Source: Molanna angustata (Eukaryota > Arthropoda > Insecta > Trichoptera > Molannidae). Taken from it: a stretch of DNA of 64,000 bases. This document shows, piece by piece, positions 35,266 to 44,590 of this stretch (within the stretch, counting starts at the first letter, position 1; every line of letters begins with the position of its first letter). The stretch covers positions 10,349,756 to 10,413,755 of the forward strand of contig OY754987.1 in the NCBI GenBank assembly GCA_963576475.1. Direction: 5' to 3'. The notes under the pieces are model-generated. The model saw nothing but the letters and a program-made list of their open reading frames with translations, did not search any database and was not told the DNA's origin. A program made the translations under genes and the position numbers.

Positions 35266-37100
35266 TTTTACGAGAGCGTTATACTTTGTGTTATACATGA
35301 AAAGAATATAGTTGCTGACACTTTCTATTGAATATAACTCAATTCTGCATACAATATAAATCCATTCACATATTTGAAATTGCGCCCCCGAGTAATTATT
35401 CAGACCCGGAGAAGGAAATATTCAAATCGATGATTATACTGGCAAATCTGGCATCTGCAAACCAACATAATATACAGAGTATTATATCCAGTGGCTTAGC
35501 TACCTAATAGTAGAATCGAAACCAAGAATTTCTTAAAAAAATGTCGTTTTTATCTCAAAGTAAAGCCTTTCTCTTCGATCTCTTGAACGTAGTACCTACT
35601 CTTGCGATCCCCAATCACTCTGCAGAAGTTTCAAGCTTTTCTTTCGAGTACAAACAGATAGACCATATTATGATGATAATACGTCCTACTCTATAACTTT
35701 TTAAGAACGGTCCGGCTAAAATAGGCGCATTGCTATTTCACTTAGTCAAAGTTGATATTCTATAACGCTGAAGAAGGAACGAATATATTTAGGAACCTTA
35801 TTTCTCAAAATAAGCCACGCATTAGTTTGATTCCTTATTCTATAACCACATTTTGGTCGAATCAATTGTCAAAACGTTCCTAATTTTAGTTCACACCTTA
35901 TTAGATGCGTACTAGTTATTTTAAAGTAGATATTTTATTTCCATACATTTTAGTTAAGTTAAAAACATTTGGGTAAGGAAAAAAATAAAAATTGATAATT
36001 TACACGTGTTTCGTCATGTTGAAAAGAATCTTAATGCAGATCAATATAAATGTTAGGTTAGGCGAAATCACGGCGACATGACATAAATAAACATGGCCGA
36101 ACAGTGCGCAGTACGCATGCGTAGTCTGCGCCGTAATAAATCTGAGTTCAAATTATTGTCTATAGGGTGTATTATTTTGTAATTTTAGGGAACAATGTCA
36201 TTTACATAATACTAAATTAAGTTCAAATGACCTTTATGCTAAAATTTTAGAACGTTTGTATTTTAGTTTAAAAATACGTATTATGTCATCTCGTTCTATA
36301 GGCACACAAATAATTTTCCACTGGTGTACTTCCATTCCCATCTTGCTTTTTCTCTGTGCATATCATTCATTCATTCATACCATCATGACATATCCAAAAA
36401 TGTGGATAACGCGAAAGGTGAAGTTTCAGAAGTTTGGCCCAAATTTACCCGCTACGCCATTGCATATTATATACCTATAACAACAGACTCGATTTCGGCC
36501 CCTATACGAGTGGCCTAAACATGACCACAGTCTATATCTGTATTCAGTTCATTTCGGGTCGTGATTTCACTATGCGGTGAAAATACATACATTTTATTTA
36601 TTTATATGGTGTAGGAGAACGCTAACAATATAATATAACATAGTCAGTCTCCATATGTGGAGTGGGTGGAGGTGGTAGTAGCGACAAAACAATATCGTTT
36701 AATGAATAATTTAAGGATGTTCTACTTCGTTCTAAGATAGGGACTCGAAGTACATTATATTGGTATATTGGATAAATAATCGTCACATAAAAATCGCTTT
36801 GAAAATATAGGTAGGTATGTACTTCAATTGACGATTTCATAACAATTTAAGGGTGTTGATCATCGATTAAAGTCTTACATGCTGATGTTACTAAAAAATC
36901 TTAAAATATTTTAAGTAATTAATCTTGCTTCTGTCCAAACACTTTCTTTAATCAACCTATGCCATATTTGGAAGACAGTTAAAAATGGAAGAGTTTAAAA
37001 GAGGCCTACACTTTATTACTATTTCTTACTCAAGCAGTTGGAAAATATTACAATATAGCAAACAGTAATAATGTGGTTATAACAATAATAATAAAAAAAA
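35266..37100. other. AT-rich spacer with MITE and R2 scraps
   Basis: 35670-35900 holds diverged pieces of the MITE seen at 3963-4410 (TAAGAACGGTCCGGCTAAAA, TTGATATTCTATAACGCT). 36640-36700 holds a piece of repeat R2. No gene was seen. Confidence 0.4.
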
Positions 37101-37139
37101 TCTTCTTATGAAATACAATATGGTCAATGGGTCAACGAT

Positions 37140-37255
37140 ATTATTCTGGTTGCGGGAAAGAGTTGGCTGGGGGAAGCACAGTACAGACAGAGATGGAGGA
37201 GGCTTACATCCAGCAGTGGGGAGATGGCTGACAAAGAAGAAGAAGATAAAATACA
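37140..37255 (+). pseudogene. RTE-like LINE 3' end
   Basis: One frame encodes T-E-M-E-E-A-Y-I-Q-Q-W-G-D-G-stop and is followed by AAAGAAGAAGAAG. It is the same type of terminus as at 25800 and 48050. Confidence 0.6.
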
Positions 37256-37549
37256 AACATGAACTTGTAATTGTTGAAATTATAATTTATATTTGTTAGG
37301 AAGTGCCATGCTTTGAGTACCTCCAACGAATCTTTTTCTATCTAATTAGGAAAAATTCCTATTTTAAGACAGACAGAAAACTAAAGTAGGTAAGGTTACA
37401 CAGAATTAGGAGCAGCTTGAGAAATTTCAAATATATTAATATTGATAAAAAAAACTCAATAAAAAACTCAGGCTGGTGTTAAAAAAGGGTACGTTAAACA
37501 AACCTTTTCCTTTATAATTATAGTACCTACAATAGAAATTTACATTATA

Positions 37550-37645
37550 AAGTAACCGCGTTGAGCTAGTATATCAGTGATCGCGAATTCGAATCCTGCC
37601 TCGGCCGATTTCGTTCACCTACCTATAGCACAAACATTTATACTT
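37550..37645 (+). repeat. tRNA-derived SINE, family S2
   Basis: A box-B-like AATTCGAATCCTGCCTCGGC is followed by CGATTTCGTTCACCTACC. The same join (TTCGAATCCTACCATGACCG then ATTTCTTTCACCTA) occurs on the minus strand at 54550-54650. Box A here is diverged (GTTGAGCTAGTATATCAG). Confidence 0.6.
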
Positions 37646-37714
37646 AATTTAGGGAATGTAAGAAGATGTATATGTACTTGTTTAAAAATGCACTCCGTTT
37701 TTACTCCTCACTAA

Positions 37715-38164
37715 CCCAAGGGGCTATAGTGGGGAGTTATGATTTCGCAATTTTTAAGGCTATTTTATGTATTGCAGATTATCAACTAGTATCATGCTGA
37801 GATTTTATTCTGAAAGTTTCATCACAATATATCTGTGTGATATGTGCTGTGTTATTTTACTTTATCGATTATAGACTGAAGTACTCATTCGATTCTTTTC
37901 AAATTTTGCAAATATGTACATCTAATACTTGCTTGGAACCCATTAGATTTTGAACTATATATGAATAGTGCTTCTCAATTTTTTAACTGTCAAATATTTG
38001 AAAGTGACCCCAAGCTCAGGAAACTTAAAATTTGAAATTTTTATTTTCAAATTGGTAGGAGGCACATCACTTTCATAAAATGGCATTGAAGAGTTATCAA
38101 GTTATCATAATAAAATATTTAAATAAAAAATATTTTAACAAACTCATATCATGAAAATGCTGAA
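37715..38164 (-). repeat. unnamed repeat R1, target of the BEL/Pao insertion
   Basis: This is the reverse-strand copy of 31600-32310. It stops at 38164 inside a block (ATGCTGAA) whose continuation (CTGAAAATTTTCCATACAA) is found beyond the retroelement at 44586, which fixes the insertion point. Confidence 0.75.
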
Positions 38165-38563
38165 TGTTTTGTAGTTTTTAAAAATTGAGTCTTTTAATAT
38201 TTGCTACAAAGTTCAAATGAGAATGTGTTGTACTTACAGATTGTAATTAATCCCTTTAATTCACTTGCACTTTACACTGTATGATGAATGTTGATAAAAC
38301 ACTATGATTTATGATTTCACAATTATTGATTATTTAGCAATATAGAATTAATTTTACTATGTCGATCGACAGATGATATGTTATTGATTTTTAATACTCC
38401 GATTTCGCAATCGATGTTGACAGCGACACGTTCGATAATGATCTGGACGATGAATATGGTAGGATACGGAAATATATAGGAGTGAAGGAGACGGATATAG
38501 GTTTTAATCGATCTTGCATAAATCTATGTAATTTGATATTATTTAAATGTATTGCACGCAACA
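38165..38563 (-). repeat. BEL/Pao 3' LTR
   Basis: A 399-bp direct repeat bounded by TG...CA on the plus strand, identical in length to 44187-44585. I see one difference (C or T at about 38360/44382). CTGAA precedes it at 38160-38164. Adjacent to it, on the element's strand, GGTGGGAGTA is a likely polypurine tract. Confidence 0.9.
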
Positions 38564-38712
38564 TACTCCCACCGAATAAAGCAGTGGCTTTATTATATGA
38601 AATGATTAAACAATAGAAAAAAATGAATAATATATAAAAAAAATAATAAAACATAGAAAAAAATAAACGAATAAAAGAATGATTAATACACGCAACTTTG
38701 ATGAATTGTCAA

Positions 38713-41700
38713 TCAATATATATTTGGCAGGGGACATAGCTTTACTACTGGTCTTGTAATAACGCCAGAATGAGTTCTTAACGTCACAACGCGTACTACT
38801 TTATCAGATCCTGGAGACAACTTTATTATGCGACCCAATTTCCATTGAAGAGATGAACAATTTTCCTTTATCAAAACAATATCATTGATTTGAAGATTCT
38901 CGGAAGTTTTCTGCCATTTAACGCGTTGCTGTAAATTGTGTAAGTATTCATTTTTCCATCGTCGCCAAAAGTGTTGAGACATTTGCTTTAGCATTTGCCA
39001 TCTTGACAAATGGTTGATAGGTTCGCTTGAGATATCATATTCTGGTACTGATACCAAAGCTTCACCTATGAGAAAATGCCCGGGAGTTAATACATTTAAA
39101 TCACCAGGATCATTGGATAAGGGGCAAAGTGGTCTAGAATTAAGAACAGCTTCAATACGAGTGAACAATGTACTGAGCTCTTCAAATGTTAGGATTTGAT
39201 CACCTATGACACGTTTAAGATGATTTTTTGCAGATTTCACTGCAGCTTCCCACAAACCACCCATGTGAGGAGAGGAAGGAGGATTAAGATGCCAATTGAT
39301 TTGTCGCTTGGACAGATGATATGATATTTTTTTATGATTTTCATCGTTGGCATAGAACTTGTCAACTTCTAATAAATGATTACGAGATCCGACAAAGTTT
39401 GTTCCGCAATCGGAATATACATCGGATGATAGACCTCGTCGTGACGTGAATCGATCGAATGCACTCAGGAAGGCTTCACATGATAGATCTGAAACTGTTT
39501 CCAAATGTATGGCTTTGGTGGAAAAACAAACAAAAACGCAAAGATAAGCCTTTAGTTTTTTCGCGTTTCGAAGATTACTGACCTTTATAGTAAATGGTCC
39601 AGCCATGTCAATTCCTACTTTTAGAAAAGCTCTGGATGGGCGAACCCGTTCCAGAGGTAGGGGTGCCATTATAGGCTCGATAGATCGCGGTTTAAGACGA
39701 AAACATTGAATACATTTGAAAATTCGTTGACGTATGATATCTCTGGAAGATAAAATCCAAAAATGATTTTGCATAAGTGATGTAAGTAGATTTGGACCGG
39801 CATGCAAGTATATTATATGATAATAGTCAATAAGCAATTTAGTCAATTCATGAGATTTAGGAAGCAGAAGAGGATGTTTTCGTTGATATGAAAGGTTACT
39901 ATTTGCAAGTCGACCGCCAACTCGTAGCAGGCCACTTGAGTCTAAAAACGGCTTTAAACGACGAAGTCGATTAGAACATAGTTTATTTTCTTTTATGCGT
40001 TGTATGTCAGTTAGAAATTCCTTTTGCTGTATCAATTTTACTATAAGTAATAGTGAATCTTTCCATTCAGATAGAGTCACTGGACCTGTAATCCGTTTTT
40101 TGCCTTTAAGGTTTACCAAAAAACGTCTGCACAGCGAAACTATTCTCAGTAACTTTCCCAAGGAACTAAATTTTTGTAGAAGATCATATATTGGTTCATA
40201 CGTTATTAATGCGCACTCAAGGGGCAAGGGAGGAGATTCAAGAACTAATGAAGTGGACTGTATATTTATGTTAGATATATTTTGATTTGACTTGGGCCAT
40301 AGATCAGATGATTTAGATAGCCATGGTGGACCCCACCATAGTAAATGATGTTCTAATTGGTCAGGCATTATACCTCTTGATGCGCAATCGGCCGGATTGA
40401 GTTTAGATGGCACGTAGCGCCATGATTTGGGATCGATTAATTGATGAATATTGGAAACTCTGTTTCCTTCATAGATTTTCGAATTGTGAGGAGGCGTTTT
40501 TAACCAAGATAAAACGACATTAGAATCACACCATGCGGTGATAGAATCTATTTTTATACATGATAACAAAGATTTACAATGAGATATTAATTGAGCCAAG
40601 AGAACCGAGCCACAAAGTTCCAAACGAGGGATTGTGAGCTTTTGTTTGATGGGTGAAACTCGAGATTTGGATAAAAGCAGGTGAAGAGATATATCACCGT
40701 TAGATTGAAGAACTCGAAGATAAACAACTGCAGCATACCCCTTTTCAGAGGCATCGCTAAAACCATGCAACTGAATATCTGTAACTTCGTTGGGTAGTAT
40801 ATGACGTGGTATAGAGATATTACCTAACAGATGAAATTTGGATACATACTCTTGCCATTTTTTCAAAATTTCATTTGGCAAGATGTCGTCCCACCCTAAT
40901 GATAATAACCAAATTTCTTGCATTAAAAGTTTAGCAAAAAATGTAACTGGAGTTAACATACCGCATGGATCATAAATTCTTGCTATATTAGATAATAAGC
41001 CACGTTTGGTATTGGCAAAATTGAAAATTTCGGCATGAAAATTAAATGAATCACAAGATGCGTTCCATCTTATACCTAAAACCCTTATATAATTGTCGAT
41101 CTTTGATTCAAAAGTTATAGGTATTTCACAAAAATGTTTAGGTAAGTCACTTAAAAATTCAGATGAGTTGCTACTCCACTTACGGAGCTCAAAACAAGCA
41201 CTACCTAACATGTCAATAAGCTCACGACGTAACTCGAGAGCTTCCTGAAGCGATGAGACACCAGTAACAATGTCGTCAACGAATATGTCTTCAGTAATTA
41301 TTCTGGAGGCTTGGGGGTATTGAGATTTGTATTGATTAGCCAGTTCATGTAAACATCGAATTGCTAAATAAGCAGATGAACTAACTCCATAGGTGATGGT
41401 ATTTAATTGAAAGTGTTGAAGCGGTTTTTCAGGAGAGTCCCGCCATAAAATACATTGATATTTTCTATCATCTTTATTTAATAATACTTGACGATACATT
41501 TGTTTTATATCAGCGATAAAAACGATTTTATGGATTCTGAATCGCAAAAGTACATCTACTATGTTACTTTGCAGTTTAGGTCCGGATAGCAAGATATCAT
41601 TCAATGATATGCCAGAGGAAGTAGGCATTGATGCGTTGTATACAACGCGCAACTTAGTGGTGGTGGATTCTTTGAGTACACCATGATGTGGGATGTAGTA

Positions 41701-42570
41701 TCGCAAACTATCTACGGATTTAGATTGATGGATTGATTCCATATGCCCAAGATCTAAGTATTCTTCGAGAAATGCAACATATGCAGATTTTAAATCGGGA
41801 TCACGAGAAAGTTTTCTTTCTAAGGAGTAAAATTGTTTGAGAGCATTTTCATATGATTCGCCTAATTTCGAAGGATGATGTTTAAATGGAAGATTTACTA
41901 TGTACCTTCCCGATGATTCATCACGCTTGTGCGTTGTCATAAAGATTTTTTCACATAAAATGTCGTTTGGTTTTTTTATGATTTCTTGAGGAATGTCTTC
42001 TATTTCCCAGAACTTTTGCATAATATTATCTAAGGTGGCGGAGTGAGAATGAATTATTTTTTCATGGGATTTGTATGTAGCGACTCGTCCAATGAGTATC
42101 CACCCAAATATGGTTGGATATGCAGTTGGTAAATCACGAGATATTTTGACAAACTTGTCGTCTAGGATAATGTCTTGATAGACGTCAGCTCCTAATAAAA
42201 TGTCAACTTGATTGGGCTTAAAACATGTAGAATCTGCCAATTTTAGGTGAGAAAATTTATCGATGATATCGGGTGAGATTTTACAAGATGGTATTTTGTT
42301 GGTGATTTTTTTTAGAATAAAGGCATTAAATTTTAAAGTGGGTGACGGAGATGATCGTGATTTAATAATACACTTAACAGTGCCATTTGTTGATTGGACA
42401 GGATTTTCACCTACGCCAGATATAGACATTTGATTACGAAACCTTTTTAAGCGTAGCCTTTGTACACAAGATTCTGTTATTAAAGAGCATTGAGATCCAT
42501 TATCTATGAGAGCTCGTGCTTCGTGATAATCTCCGTTTTCATCACAAATATTTACAAGTGCAGTTGCCAA
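38713..42570 (-). CDS. pol: BEL/Pao pol polyprotein, about 1285 residues
   Basis: One open frame carries all pol functions in BEL/Pao order. An aspartic protease at the N-terminus has D23-N-G instead of the usual D-S/T-G. Reverse transcriptase follows, with its first acid in IADIKQMYRQV (D354) and the F-V-D-D box at 430-433. RNase H begins near FSDAS (D606). An integrase zinc finger has H918, H923, C953 and C956. The integrase core has D988 (VGIDMAGPF), D1054 (YSDCGTNF) and E1108 (GGLWEAAVK), and is followed by a DUF5641-type C-terminal domain (about 1185-1285). It is in frame with gag and separated from it by one TAA, so the listed start is only the first codon after that stop and no real initiation is implied. 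Confidence 0.9.
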   Translation of the reverse strand: MATALVNICDENGDYHEARALIDNGSQCSLITESCVQRLRLKRFRNQMSISGVGENPVQSTNGTVKCIIKSRSSPSPTLKFNAFILKKITNKIPSCKISPDIIDKFSHLKLADSTCFKPNQVDILLGADVYQDIILDDKFVKISRDLPTAYPTIFGWILIGRVATYKSHEKIIHSHSATLDNIMQKFWEIEDIPQEIIKKPNDILCEKIFMTTHKRDESSGRYIVNLPFKHHPSKLGESYENALKQFYSLERKLSRDPDLKSAYVAFLEEYLDLGHMESIHQSKSVDSLRYYIPHHGVLKESTTTKLRVVYNASMPTSSGISLNDILLSGPKLQSNIVDVLLRFRIHKIVFIADIKQMYRQVLLNKDDRKYQCILWRDSPEKPLQHFQLNTITYGVSSSAYLAIRCLHELANQYKSQYPQASRIITEDIFVDDIVTGVSSLQEALELRRELIDMLGSACFELRKWSSNSSEFLSDLPKHFCEIPITFESKIDNYIRVLGIRWNASCDSFNFHAEIFNFANTKRGLLSNIARIYDPCGMLTPVTFFAKLLMQEIWLLSLGWDDILPNEILKKWQEYVSKFHLLGNISIPRHILPNEVTDIQLHGFSDASEKGYAAVVYLRVLQSNGDISLHLLLSKSRVSPIKQKLTIPRLELCGSVLLAQLISHCKSLLSCIKIDSITAWCDSNVVLSWLKTPPHNSKIYEGNRVSNIHQLIDPKSWRYVPSKLNPADCASRGIMPDQLEHHLLWWGPPWLSKSSDLWPKSNQNISNINIQSTSLVLESPPLPLECALITYEPIYDLLQKFSSLGKLLRIVSLCRRFLVNLKGKKRITGPVTLSEWKDSLLLIVKLIQQKEFLTDIQRIKENKLCSNRLRRLKPFLDSSGLLRVGGRLANSNLSYQRKHPLLLPKSHELTKLLIDYYHIIYLHAGPNLLTSLMQNHFWILSSRDIIRQRIFKCIQCFRLKPRSIEPIMAPLPLERVRPSRAFLKVGIDMAGPFTIKVSNLRNAKKLKAYLCVFVCFSTKAIHLETVSDLSCEAFLSAFDRFTSRRGLSSDVYSDCGTNFVGSRNHLLEVDKFYANDENHKKISYHLSKRQINWHLNPPSSPHMGGLWEAAVKSAKNHLKRVIGDQILTFEELSTLFTRIEAVLNSRPLCPLSNDPGDLNVLTPGHFLIGEALVSVPEYDISSEPINHLSRWQMLKQMSQHFWRRWKNEYLHNLQQRVKWQKTSENLQINDIVLIKENCSSLQWKLGRIIKLSPGSDKVVRVVTLRTHSGVITRPVVKLCPLPNIY

Positions 42571-43863
42571 TTATACGCCCGAATTACAATAGTTATTGTT
42601 TGTCATAATGGAATTTAATGAATTTAGCTCAGAGACAGATGTAGCTTTAACGAGATTTTTTGAAGAAGAGGGATTATTGATATCGGTTGTGGGGATATGT
42701 AACAGTGTGTGGTGTCGTTTTGCACAAGTTTTACAACACGATTTACTATAACAATCTTTAGATGAATGTGTGGGTCCAAAACAGTTAAAACATAATTTGT
42801 TTTTGATAACAAAGGATTTTCTGTTTTCTAATGACATAGCATGAAATTGACTGCATGCAAACAGGTGATGATTTTCCTTACAGCATGGACAAGATTTCGA
42901 TATATTTGTAGAAAACGAATTTCTAAAAGATTTATTATCTTTGCCTTTGTTTACGTTGGTTGGGCGAAAAGATGAGTTATTTTGGCAATGATCATGCTTG
43001 AAAGATGAGGAACTCATTTCCAAAGCATCACAATGATGTTCGAGATATTCCAATAAATCACTGCATGTAGGTATTTTAAGTTTATGAGACATTTCAAAAG
43101 ATGACATGATGGATGAAGTTAATTTTTTTGATATAATGTTCAATAATAAAAATGACCACTCAGAAACAGGATATTTAAGGGCTTTTAAGGCTTCTAAGTT
43201 TTCTATGATGATGTTTAGAAAGCTCCTTAATGACATGTCATTTTTAGAAGATAAATTGGGCAATTCTAAAATATTATCTATGTGAATGTTGGCAATTAAA
43301 CGTTTGTTTTCAAAACGCTTTTCCAATAATTTTAATGCTATTGAATAATTATCGCCTGTGATGGGTAAGTGACGTATTGTCTCAAGGGCAGTGCCTTCCA
43401 GGCAACTTAATAAATAATGAAATTTTTGAGTATCACTTATTGCGTCATTTGTGTGCACAATACTAGTATATATCGATATAAAGTTTATCCATTTTGTCAT
43501 TTGGCCGTTAAAACGAGGCAAGTTTATATGTGGCAATGAAATGTTTTTGACACTATGATCAGATATATTTGAAGATGATGATTTGGTGCTAGAATGAAGC
43601 GATTTGTAAATACCTTTTACTTGATAAAATTCATTCATGAATAAATCGTAATTATCCTGGTGATTTTCATTATTAAAACCGGCACGCTTTGCCGCTTCGA
43701 TAGATATATGACTTTCAATAAAGTCCGTTCTAAATTTGTCGACGTCTTCGTATTGTGTTTTAAATGAATCTTCAAAGGAATGATCTTCTTGTGCTTTTTT
43801 AGCAGCCGATAGCAAATTTTTTAATGAAAGTTGGGCCAAACGGTACCTGATTTCGGCCGACAT
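42571..43863 (-). CDS. gag: BEL/Pao gag protein, 430 residues
   Basis: This is the structural protein of the retroelement particle. The N-terminal two thirds fit the DUF1759-type capsid region (INLPRFNGQMTKWINFISIY). The C-terminus has cysteine- and histidine-rich knuckles, including C-x2-C-x4-H-x4-C (CFNCFGPTHSSKDC), for nucleic-acid binding. The ATG at 43863 follows a leader of about 320 bp after the 5' LTR. The frame ends with TAA at 42573-42571 and continues as pol directly after it. The stop is either a copy-specific nonsense change or a suppressed stop. Confidence 0.9.
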   Translation of the reverse strand: MSAEIRYRLAQLSLKNLLSAAKKAQEDHSFEDSFKTQYEDVDKFRTDFIESHISIEAAKRAGFNNENHQDNYDLFMNEFYQVKGIYKSLHSSTKSSSSNISDHSVKNISLPHINLPRFNGQMTKWINFISIYTSIVHTNDAISDTQKFHYLLSCLEGTALETIRHLPITGDNYSIALKLLEKRFENKRLIANIHIDNILELPNLSSKNDMSLRSFLNIIIENLEALKALKYPVSEWSFLLLNIISKKLTSSIMSSFEMSHKLKIPTCSDLLEYLEHHCDALEMSSSSFKHDHCQNNSSFRPTNVNKGKDNKSFRNSFSTNISKSCPCCKENHHLFACSQFHAMSLENRKSFVIKNKLCFNCFGPTHSSKDCYSKSCCKTCAKRHHTLLHIPTTDINNPSSSKNLVKATSVSELNSLNSIMTNNNYCNSGV

Positions 43864-44186
43864 ACTTGATAAAATACAATTTACCTACTTGATTGACAAT
43901 TGAATCAAAATGGCGATGATAAAAATAAACAATGATATTACAGGTTACTGCTTAATGCGTTTGACAAATGCGAAGCAGGTTGCAACGCCGCAAAGCAACG
44001 TTGCCGGTTGCCGATGTGATTCTATGTATAAGATTATTGTCGTCGCGACAATATAACGTGACAAAAAAATAATTTGAAAATAATTTGTTACTATTGAAAT
44101 GATTTTATGCAAGACTGATTTGAAGGATTGATAAAGGGTAAAGGGATTAATGATTCGATGGTTTATCCGGCTCGTAGGAACAAAAA
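43864..44186 (-). other. BEL/Pao leader
   Basis: Untranslated leader between the 5' LTR and gag, with the candidate primer-binding site next to the LTR. Confidence 0.7.
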
Positions 44187-44585
44187 TGTTTTGTAGTTTT
44201 TAAAAATTGAGTCTTTTAATATTTGCTACAAAGTTCAAATGAGAATGTGTTGTACTTACAGATTGTAATTAATCCCTTTAATTCACTTGCACTTTACACT
44301 GTATGATGAATGTTGATAAAACACTATGATTTATGATTTCACAATTATTGATTATTTAGCAATATAGAATTAATTTTATTATGTCGATCGACAGATGATA
44401 TGTTATTGATTTTTAATACTCCGATTTCGCAATCGATGTTGACAGCGACACGTTCGATAATGATCTGGACGATGAATATGGTAGGATACGGAAATATATA
44501 GGAGTGAAGGAGACGGATATAGGTTTTAATCGATCTTGCATAAATCTATGTAATTTGATATTATTTAAATGTATTGCACGCAACA
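44187..44585 (-). repeat. BEL/Pao 5' LTR
   Basis: Pair of 38165-38563, same 399-bp length, TG...CA ends on the plus strand, followed by CTGAA. It should contain the promoter for the element on the minus strand. Confidence 0.9.
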
Positions 44586-44590
44586 CTGAA

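Larger units (their letters stand above)
38165..44585 (-). mobile_element. BEL/Pao LTR retrotransposon, nearly intact (6421 bp)
   Basis: Two 399-bp LTRs enclose gag and pol on the minus strand. The 5-bp duplication CTGAA at 38160-38164 and 44586-44590 fits this superfamily. A candidate primer site four bases inside the 5' LTR (TGTTCCTACGAGCCGG on the minus strand) resembles the complement of a tyrosine tRNA 3' end with two changes. Near-identical LTRs indicate recent insertion. Confidence 0.9.

Noticed and set aside
38395..38620. A plus-strand protein reading through the LTR
   Set aside because: It is antisense to the retroelement, short, repeated in both LTRs simply because they are copies, and has no recognisable motif.
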